Assembly (NCBI GenBank): GCA_018336015.1
Contig: JAGXQZ010000039.1
Span: 37,040-101,039, forward strand
DNA length: 64,000 bases
Reading direction: 5' to 3'
Source of the DNA: Algoriphagus sp.
GTDB taxonomy: Bacteria; Bacteroidota; Bacteroidia; Cytophagales; Cyclobacteriaceae
Shown: positions 57,921 through 64,000 of the stretch, in pieces
Layout: each line of letters opens with the position of its first letter
Position numbering within the stretch: the stretch's first letter is position 1
Program-made: the position numbers and the translations under genes
The notes under the pieces: generated by a model
What the model saw: only the letters and a program-made list of their open reading frames with translations
Databases searched by the model: none
What the model was told of the DNA's origin: nothing

Positions 57921-59063
57921 ATGAAACAGGCTATTTTACTTTCTACCCTCCTTTTGATGACCGCTTGCAGCAAACCCAAAACCGCCCTAAAAGCAGAAAT
58001 CACAGCTCCTATTTCGTATGAATTTTTGGTCGGGACCTACACCGATTCGCTACACCACGGGATCAATCACCTCTATTTTTCTCCTGATGAAAACCTCATG
58101 ACAGTCCAGACCATCGCAGCAGGCATTGCAAATCCGTCCTTTGTCATTGCTTCAAAAGATGGAAAAAAGGTCTTTTCACTGGAAGAAGAAGCGGGAATCA
58201 AAGGAGGTAGGGTCCTTTCATTCACCAGAAATCCTGAAACCAACGAACTCAATCTGATTGACCAAGATGATTCGGAAGGGGATCATCCTTGCCATATTTC
58301 ACTTTCTCCCGAGGAAGATTTCCTGATTTTGGGAAATTATTCAGGTGGCAGCCTGACAGTCTTCAAAGTAGACAGTCTCGGTCAAGTCGATTTTGTACAA
58401 AAGATTCAGCATAGTGGAAAGAGCATCAATCCTGACAGACAGGAAGGTCCTCATGTCCATTCTACCACCTTTGATCCCGAGGGAAAACGAGTGCTCGTAG
58501 CTGATCTGGGTACAGATAAAATCTATGTGTATGACTTTGATCCTCAACTTGCAGAGCCACTCAAGCTTTCAGGCGAGTTCTCCATGACGCCTGGCGACGG
58601 GCCTCGTCATTTGGCCTTTTCTGCTGATGGAACAGAGGTCCTTGTGGTAGAGGAAATGAGTGCAGTGTTGGATGTGTTCGGATATGAAAAGGGAGTACTG
58701 ACCCCGAAACAACGCCTAAGCCTATTGGATGAAGGTTTTAAAGGCACAGTGGGAGCTGCGGAAATCAGAGTTTCACCTGACGGCAAACACGTCTATGTAT
58801 CCAATCGCGGTGAGGCTAATACCATTTCTGTCTTTGGGAAAAAGCCCGACGGAAGCTATACCCGGGTGCAAAATATCCCATCGGGCGGATTAATGCCTCG
58901 CAATTTTAACCTGACAGGAGACGGGAAATACCTGCTAGCTGCACACCAAGCCAGCCACGACATTGTGATTTTTGAACGAGACTCAATTTCAGGGATTTTA
59001 TCTCCCACTCCTTGGAAAGCTAACGTACACAAGCCAGTTTACCTGCACCGATTGCCCAATTAA
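57921..59063 (+). CDS. Lactonase family protein (YbhE-type, 7-bladed propeller)
   Basis: 380 aa lipoprotein: lipobox LLLMTACSKP (Cys16). The mature part follows the Lactonase/YbhE pattern, with EFLVGTYTDSLHHGINHLYF, LSPEEDFLILGNYSGGSLTVF, GPHVHSTTFDPEGKRVLVADLGTDKIYVY, GDGPRHLAFSADG and VYVSNRGEANTISVF. YbhE is a 6-phosphogluconolactonase, but exported lipoprotein members may act on other lactones or bind sugars. No pentose-phosphate gene is adjacent. Tail-to-tail with the menC-like gene (4-bp overlap). Confidence 0.9.
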   Translation: MKQAILLSTLLLMTACSKPKTALKAEITAPISYEFLVGTYTDSLHHGINHLYFSPDENLMTVQTIAAGIANPSFVIASKDGKKVFSLEEEAGIKGGRVLSFTRNPETNELNLIDQDDSEGDHPCHISLSPEEDFLILGNYSGGSLTVFKVDSLGQVDFVQKIQHSGKSINPDRQEGPHVHSTTFDPEGKRVLVADLGTDKIYVYDFDPQLAEPLKLSGEFSMTPGDGPRHLAFSADGTEVLVVEEMSAVLDVFGYEKGVLTPKQRLSLLDEGFKGTVGAAEIRVSPDGKHVYVSNRGEANTISVFGKKPDGSYTRVQNIPSGGLMPRNFNLTGDGKYLLAAHQASHDIVIFERDSISGILSPTPWKANVHKPVYLHRLPN

Positions 59064-60142
59064 GCAGGTGTCTCCCAAGGAATGGTAGCGTGGTAATGAA
59101 TCTGCCCGCTGTGTACTTGCAGCGGCGAGTCGATGTTATTGTGATACAACTTTCCGGTACCAAGTCCCTGTGGAATACTCGGCTTGAGTGAGGATGCCAA
59201 TTGACAAATCGCATTGAGCCCGATATTGCTTTCCAATGCTGAAGTCATCCACCAGCCGATTCCACGCTCCTCAGCTAAGTGGATCCACTCTCGGGTTTCC
59301 AAAATCCCCCCGACCAAGGTCGGTTTCAAGATGATGTGCTGGGGACGTATTTCGTCAAGAAGTTCCGCTTTATCATTGACTCCGATCAATTCTTCATCGA
59401 GTGCGATGGGCAACGGAGTGGATTGACACAAGGCTCTCATCTGCTTCCATTGACCTGCTTTGATCGGCTGCTCGATGCTGTGGAGTGCGTAGGCTGACAG
59501 TCGTTCTAACTTGCACAATGCCTCTTCAACAGAAAAAGCTCCATTGGCATCCACCCTAAGCACCATCTTTTCGGGAGACACCCTTTCTCTAATATATCTA
59601 ATCAACTCTAGCTCCTGATCAAAGTCAATCGCTCCGATTTTCATCTTGATGCAGTTAAAGCCCTCCTCCAATTTCTGATCGATTTGTCGAAGCATAAAAT
59701 CCCTGTCACCCATCCAGATCAGGCCATTGATGGGGATGGAGAGCCCCTGATCAAAAAAATTGTTGGGCAAAATTCGCTTTTGGCCCCCTTTCAAAAGGTC
59801 CAGGACAGCTGTTTCCAGTCCAAACCTGATGGACGGCAAGTCCATCGGAACAAGCTCTTTGATCAAGAGTAGGAGTTCATCTTCTGTAGTTGGCCAAGAC
59901 TGGTTTTCCGCTGCCACCAATTGCTCTTGAAGTTTTTGTTCAAAATCCTCCAGAAAATCAGGGCTCAAACCCACCAAAGGGGCTGCTTCACCCCACCCGA
60001 TCACAGAAGGATTGAATTCACTCCAACACTTAATCCAATAAACATCCCTCGTTTTCAACACCCCGCGCGAGGTGCCGGCATCAAATCGAAAATCCAATGT
60101 TCTTTTGAGATAGGAAAATTTGAGTTTGGAAGAGATAGTCAT
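59060..60142 (-). CDS. menC: o-Succinylbenzoate synthase-like enzyme (enolase superfamily)
   Basis: 360 aa. It probably dehydrates SHCHC to o-succinylbenzoate in menaquinone synthesis. The enolase superfamily residues are visible: the KxK base in GFNCIKMKIGAIDF, metal ligands in LRVDANGAFSVEEA (Asp), LHSIEQPI (Glu) and ALDEELIG (Asp/Glu), and a second lysine in HIILKPTLVGGI. The N-terminal domain opens with KRTLDFRFDAGTSRGVLKTRDVYW. The family also includes N-acylamino-acid racemases and dipeptide epimerases, so the assignment is likely rather than certain. Divergent from queA with 63 bp between starts. Confidence 0.85.
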   Translation of the reverse strand: MTISSKLKFSYLKRTLDFRFDAGTSRGVLKTRDVYWIKCWSEFNPSVIGWGEAAPLVGLSPDFLEDFEQKLQEQLVAAENQSWPTTEDELLLLIKELVPMDLPSIRFGLETAVLDLLKGGQKRILPNNFFDQGLSIPINGLIWMGDRDFMLRQIDQKLEEGFNCIKMKIGAIDFDQELELIRYIRERVSPEKMVLRVDANGAFSVEEALCKLERLSAYALHSIEQPIKAGQWKQMRALCQSTPLPIALDEELIGVNDKAELLDEIRPQHIILKPTLVGGILETREWIHLAEERGIGWWMTSALESNIGLNAICQLASSLKPSIPQGLGTGKLYHNNIDSPLQVHSGQIHYHATIPWETPA

Positions 60143-60176
60143 AGAAGCATAACCCTGAGGGATAAATTCGGTTAAG

Positions 60177-60184
60177 TATATTTG
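60177..60184 (+). promoter_or_regulatory. queA promoter -7 element
   Basis: TATATTTG is an exact TAnnTTTG -7 element, 21 bp before the ATG at 60206, predicting transcription start near 60190. The TTG at 60182 lies inside this box, so it cannot be the translation start. No clear -33 TTG is seen. Confidence 0.55.
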
Positions 60185-60205
60185 CCGCCGAAATCAGCAT
60201 TTCTC

Positions 60206-61414
60206 ATGGAAATCCCAAATATCGACTTAAGAGACTTCGAATATACATTACCGGAAGAGCGCATTGCCAAGTTTCCCCTTCAAAAGCGGGATTCATCTCA
60301 ATTGCTTCAGTACAAAAAAGGAGAAATGAAGCATTTCCATTTCTACGATTTGCCTGATCTTCTTGCCAGCGACACGTTATTGGTTTACAACAACACCAAA
60401 GTAATTCCTGCCAGACTGATTTTTCAGCGGGAGACCGGTGCCCGAATCGAAGTTTTCCTCTTGCAGCCTGTTGCCCCCACCACGGTCATCTCAGAGATTA
60501 TGCTTTCAAAGAGACCCGTGACTTGGGAAACCATGATCGGAAATGCCAAAAAATGGAAAGAAGGCGAAATTCTGACCGGAACCATTCAACTCGGTGACAA
60601 AGAGGTCATCTTGAGTGCCAAAATCGTGGATCGGGACAAAAAGCAGGTGGTTTTTTCATGGAGTGATGAGCAAGTAGCTTTTGTGGACCTCGTCGAAGCA
60701 AGCGGTGAAGTTCCGTTACCTCCCTACCTGAATAGAAAACCTGTGGAGGATGACAAATCACGATATCAGACGGTTTACAGCAAAAAAGAAGGAGCTGTGG
60801 CGGCACCGACAGCGGGTCTTCACTTTACAGAAGAGGTTTTTGAAAAACTGAGAGCGAAAGGCGTGCAGGAGGCTGAAGTCACCCTTCACGTAAGCGCAGG
60901 AACCTTTCAGCCCATCAAAGTCGATAATGTTCTAGAGCATCCGATGCATTCCGAGCAAATGGAAATCAGAAGGGAAACCGTGGAAAAGCTTCTTTCTCAC
61001 TCCGGCAAAATCGTGGCGGTAGGCACCACTTCTGTCCGCACTTTAGAAAGTCTATTTTGGTACGGGGTCAAACTTTTAGAATCGAAAGGCAGCGGCTTTC
61101 AAATTGAAAAGCTATTTCCTTACCAAAACCGATTAGGAATCCCTTCTAGAAAAGAAGCTTTGACCGCTATTTTGGAAGAGATGAATGAGAAATCCGCTGA
61201 CACGATCTTGGGAACCACGGAGATTTTTCTTTTCCCAGGATATCGATTTCAGTTGGTGGATGGATTGATCACCAACTTTCACCAGCCGGGCTCAACCTTG
61301 ATTTTGCTTATTTCAGCGATTTTGGGAGGAGATTGGAAAAAAGTATATCAGGAAGCGCTCGACAGAGATTACCGCTTCCTGAGTTATGGTGACAGCAGTT
61401 TGCTGTGGATTTAA
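60206..61414 (+). CDS. queA: S-adenosylmethionine:tRNA ribosyltransferase-isomerase
   Basis: 402 aa from the ATG at 60206. The frame extends to a TTG at 60182, which lies in the -7 box and is rejected. It makes epoxyqueuosine from 7-aminomethyl-7-deazaguanine in tRNA. Conserved text includes LRDFEYTLPEERIAKFPLQKRDSSQLL, TLLVYNNTKVIPARL-like (LLVYNNTKVIPARLIFQRETGARIEVFLLQ), YQTVYSKKEGAVAAPTAGLHFTEE, HVSAGTFQPIKVDNV and DGLITNFHQPGSTLILLISA. The 3' end overlaps the convergent LytTR gene by 4 bp. Confidence 0.97.
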   Translation: MEIPNIDLRDFEYTLPEERIAKFPLQKRDSSQLLQYKKGEMKHFHFYDLPDLLASDTLLVYNNTKVIPARLIFQRETGARIEVFLLQPVAPTTVISEIMLSKRPVTWETMIGNAKKWKEGEILTGTIQLGDKEVILSAKIVDRDKKQVVFSWSDEQVAFVDLVEASGEVPLPPYLNRKPVEDDKSRYQTVYSKKEGAVAAPTAGLHFTEEVFEKLRAKGVQEAEVTLHVSAGTFQPIKVDNVLEHPMHSEQMEIRRETVEKLLSHSGKIVAVGTTSVRTLESLFWYGVKLLESKGSGFQIEKLFPYQNRLGIPSRKEALTAILEEMNEKSADTILGTTEIFLFPGYRFQLVDGLITNFHQPGSTLILLISAILGGDWKKVYQEALDRDYRFLSYGDSSLLWI

Positions 61415-61830
61415 TCTCCTAGATTACCCAGCTTCTGAATACCGCTGATGAGATCGTGGTAGTAGGTTCTGCCCACCGGAACTAGATCATTGCCCACCAT
61501 CACTTCTTTGGTATTGATGGACTGGATCTCTGATACTTGCACGATATAGCTTTTGTGAATGCGCAAAAATTGGTCTTGAGGCAACACGCCTTCAAATTCT
61601 TTAAGAATATTCCTCACTGAAAAAACAGCCTTTTTAGTAATCAAGGTCGTGTAGTTTCCGTCTCCTTTTAGCCAGAGAATGTCATCAAACTTGACTTTTA
61701 CCAAACTGCCTTCATGCCTGACAAACACTGCATCTTTAACCAGAAGCTTCGATTCTTGGGAAAATGGCTTTTTTTCTCCGTTACCGTTGCCATTGCCATT
61801 CCGCTTTATACCCTCTAACAGTTCTTTCAT
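61411..61830 (-). CDS. LytTR DNA-binding domain protein without receiver domain
   Basis: 139 aa. The first about 35 residues are a linker with an imperfect Asn-Gly repeat (RNGNGNGNGEKKPF). The rest is a LytTR domain: VKVKFDDILWLKGDGNYTTLITKKAVFSVRNILKEF, then FLRIHKSYIVQVSEIQSI and VPVGRTYYHDLI, where RIHKSYIV is the DNA-contact region. There is no response-regulator receiver or membrane domain, so input must come from another protein, from expression level or from a ligand. No kinase is nearby. Confidence 0.9.
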   Translation of the reverse strand: MKELLEGIKRNGNGNGNGEKKPFSQESKLLVKDAVFVRHEGSLVKVKFDDILWLKGDGNYTTLITKKAVFSVRNILKEFEGVLPQDQFLRIHKSYIVQVSEIQSINTKEVMVGNDLVPVGRTYYHDLISGIQKLGNLGD

Positions 61831-61874
61831 ACCTCGGGAAGTTTTGTTGATTTAACAGACGGGTAATGATATTG

Positions 61875-61909
61875 TTTGAAATAAAGGGAGGATAAAGAGA
61901 TTATATTTG
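61875..61909 (+). promoter_or_regulatory. Promoter of the propeller lipoprotein gene
   Basis: TTTG at 61875-61878 and TATATTTG at 61902-61909 are 23 bp apart, matching the flavobacterial pattern TTG-N17-23-TAnnTTTG. Transcription would start about 16 bp before the ATG at 61932. Confidence 0.5.
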
Positions 61910-61931
61910 TCAGGACTCCAGAATTTCAAAG

Positions 61932-63506
61932 ATGATGAAAAGCAATTTTTTCCATAAACCGCATTTAAGTCCACTCTGGACTGTTTTACTGTTGGGAATT
62001 ATACTTTTTTCCTGCAAGGAAAATGAAAAACCAAGGGTACCTCAAACCAAAATAAATGTCACTGGAATAGAGTTGATATCCGGTACTGTTCCAAACGGAA
62101 GAGCCAATGCAAGTGTCAGCTGGAATCACCTTTTCCCCTCAGATTTTCAGATTTCATTTAAAAACAGTCAGGATGGAAAAAGTTATGATCTGAGAATCAA
62201 CCCAAACGATTTTTCAAAAAGTTATTCCATTGAACTACCGGCAGGATCGTACTCTTACCAGGGAAAACCTTCCAATACCAATCCAATTTCTTCAGAGCTC
62301 CCAATCACGGTCACCGGGGAGGTTCAGGTAGGCGCATCAGCCGTAGACCTCAAACTGAAAGGGTATTCCACGTATGGGCTACTTACATTTTCCAAACGGA
62401 ATGTCCCAACCCCACCTTTGCTAGCAAATGGCACATCTTCTCCACTAGTTGAAAAATCAGGCTTCTACTATGTCTATCACAAGGAAACATCTCTGAAAGT
62501 GGATGTCTCCTTGGCTGGTGGCAAAAAAATCAGGCTACCGGTCACCAATTCGGCTTATTCACATGCCCAGTTTCAATTTAGAGCAACAGGAGACACTGAT
62601 CCGGATCAATTTATCACTCAGGATTTTAGCCTAAATCAGCGCAGTTTTACACTTTCTTCGGATGGTTATCCCACCGAATTGGTTCCTTATCTGCCTGTGG
62701 ATCTTCCCCAAAGTCAGCGTGAGACTTCAGGCTTAGCTTGGGTCCAAGGAAAACTATTTTCGATCAACGACGGAGGAAATGCCGCGGAGATCTACGAGCT
62801 CAACCCTCAGACCGGTGCTTTGCTCCGTACCATTACGGTAGAAGGTGTAAGCAATATCGATTGGGAAGACTTGGCTGTGAGTCCGACGCATTTTTTTGTA
62901 GGAGACTTTGGCAATAACCTTGGGAATCGAAAGGACCTTCGAATCCTAAAGATTTCGATTGCTGACCTGATCAGCCAAACCAAGGTACAGCCTCAACTCA
63001 TCGAATTTAGCTTTAGCGACCAAAGCCAGTCTTCCTTCAGCGCCAATTCACACAATTTTGACTGTGAAGCGATGGTTTTTGCCAATGGAAAAATCCACCT
63101 TTTCTCCAAAAACTGGACGGATTCCAAAACCAAACACTATATGCTAAGCAGCGATGCGGGAAAGCACAGCGCTTCATTGATTGGGGAATTGGATGTACAG
63201 GGATTGATTACGGGAGCAGATGTGACCTCCGATGGAAAGCACCTTGTGCTGATCGGTTATGAAAACAAAGGGATTTCCTCACGGGCCTTTGTGTGGGGTA
63301 TTCCAAATTTCAATGGAAATACAATCGCATCCAGCAAAGGATACCAGTTTTTCCTTGGAAGCCCCATCAGTCTAGGCCAGATAGAAGGGATTACCTTTAC
63401 AGGAACCCTAGAAACAAAAATCTCGGGAGAGTCGCTGAGCCTAGCAGGCAGCAGCACTCCCCCGAGAATGTTTGAATTGGACTGGAACGGGATATTTACT
63501 CCCTAA
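61932..63506 (+). CDS. Lipoprotein with C-terminal propeller-like domain, function unknown
   Basis: 524 aa. A long lipoprotein signal (LWTVLLLGIILFSCKEN) gives a lipid Cys28. Residues about 38-240 form a beta-rich domain of unknown type. From about 255 the pattern RETSGLAWVQGKLFSINDGGNAAEIYELNPQTGALLRTITVEG, IDWEDLAVSPTHFFVGDFGNNLGNRKDLRILKI, FDCEAMVFANGKIHLFSKNW and ITGADVTSDGKHLVLIGYE indicates repeated propeller blades. This resembles proteins found with SdiA-regulated-like or phytase-like propellers, but I cannot name a function. Convergent with pgi, 4 bp between stops. Confidence 0.8.
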   Translation: MMKSNFFHKPHLSPLWTVLLLGIILFSCKENEKPRVPQTKINVTGIELISGTVPNGRANASVSWNHLFPSDFQISFKNSQDGKSYDLRINPNDFSKSYSIELPAGSYSYQGKPSNTNPISSELPITVTGEVQVGASAVDLKLKGYSTYGLLTFSKRNVPTPPLLANGTSSPLVEKSGFYYVYHKETSLKVDVSLAGGKKIRLPVTNSAYSHAQFQFRATGDTDPDQFITQDFSLNQRSFTLSSDGYPTELVPYLPVDLPQSQRETSGLAWVQGKLFSINDGGNAAEIYELNPQTGALLRTITVEGVSNIDWEDLAVSPTHFFVGDFGNNLGNRKDLRILKISIADLISQTKVQPQLIEFSFSDQSQSSFSANSHNFDCEAMVFANGKIHLFSKNWTDSKTKHYMLSSDAGKHSASLIGELDVQGLITGADVTSDGKHLVLIGYENKGISSRAFVWGIPNFNGNTIASSKGYQFFLGSPISLGQIEGITFTGTLETKISGESLSLAGSSTPPRMFELDWNGIFTP

Positions 63507-63510
63507 TCTT

Positions 63511-64000
<490 letters not shown>

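Noticed and set aside
60182..60205. TTG start for QueA
   Set aside because: The TTG is part of the TATATTTG -7 box; the ATG at 60206 starts the conserved protein.

Overview
The window looks like a chromosomal segment of a Bacteroidota bacterium of the order Cytophagales, most like the Cyclobacteriaceae (Algoriphagus or Cyclobacterium type). The reasons are: promoters of the TAnnTTTG class, absence of strong Shine-Dalgarno sequences, the order sufB-C-D-S-E with a DUF59 gene and a bacilliredoxin, Wzi/Wza/Wzc-type capsule genes, a eukaryote-like UDP-glucose dehydrogenase, DUF2911, an acyl-CoA-binding protein and a YbhE-type lactonase. The genus is inferred. I see no insertion sequence, phage gene, CRISPR array, tRNA or rRNA.

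1-23,825 (all minus strand) is one large exopolysaccharide/capsule locus. In transcription order it holds a winged-helix regulator, an 869-aa SLBB export protein, a Wzz-like chain-length protein, a Wzx flippase, a methyltransferase, a GT2 enzyme, an AsnB-like amidotransferase, a DUF616 enzyme, an RgpF-like protein, a Wzy-like polymerase, another GT2 enzyme, a UDP-glucose dehydrogenase, a DUF1972 glycosyltransferase and a Wzi-like protein. A second promoter then starts a sub-operon: a UDP-HexNAc dehydrogenase, Wza, a Wzc tyrosine autokinase, an unassigned GT-like protein and an ABC exporter cut by the window edge. Two UDP-sugar dehydrogenases plus the amidotransferase suggest an acidic, possibly partly amidated (uronamide) polysaccharide.

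The most interesting signal is regulatory. A near-identical 23-bp palindrome with a TAnnTTTG -7 box in its centre occurs twice, in front of the regulator gene and in front of the dehydrogenase-Wza-Wzc sub-operon. Downstream of each copy lies a second shared 23-nt element (20/23 identical) placed 122 and 121 nt before the first export or sugar gene. Its core resembles the ops/JUMPstart element bound by RfaH-type NusG paralogues. I read this as a two-layer switch: operator at the promoter plus a transcribed leader element.

23,893-37,353 holds housekeeping and secreted-protein genes: a small membrane protein, a penicillin acylase family protein, a DUF2911 lipoprotein, an EEP-family protein, an MMPL/RND exporter, thymidylate synthase, an S9 peptidase, an M14 carboxypeptidase and a small secreted protein. 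37,833-44,540 holds an Lrp/AsnC regulator and a complete SUF iron-sulfur operon ending with SufT-like and bacilliredoxin genes. 44,783-52,145 holds citrate synthase, ACBP, an SBF-like transporter, a TrmH-type methyltransferase, a TamA-like protein, HemF and a PAP2 phosphatase. 52,220-64,000 holds a sugar transporter with an FNR-box-like palindrome upstream, a beta-barrel gene interrupted by one in-frame stop, PEP carboxylase, a lactonase, a MenC-like enzyme, QueA, an orphan LytTR protein, a propeller lipoprotein and the 3' part of pgi.
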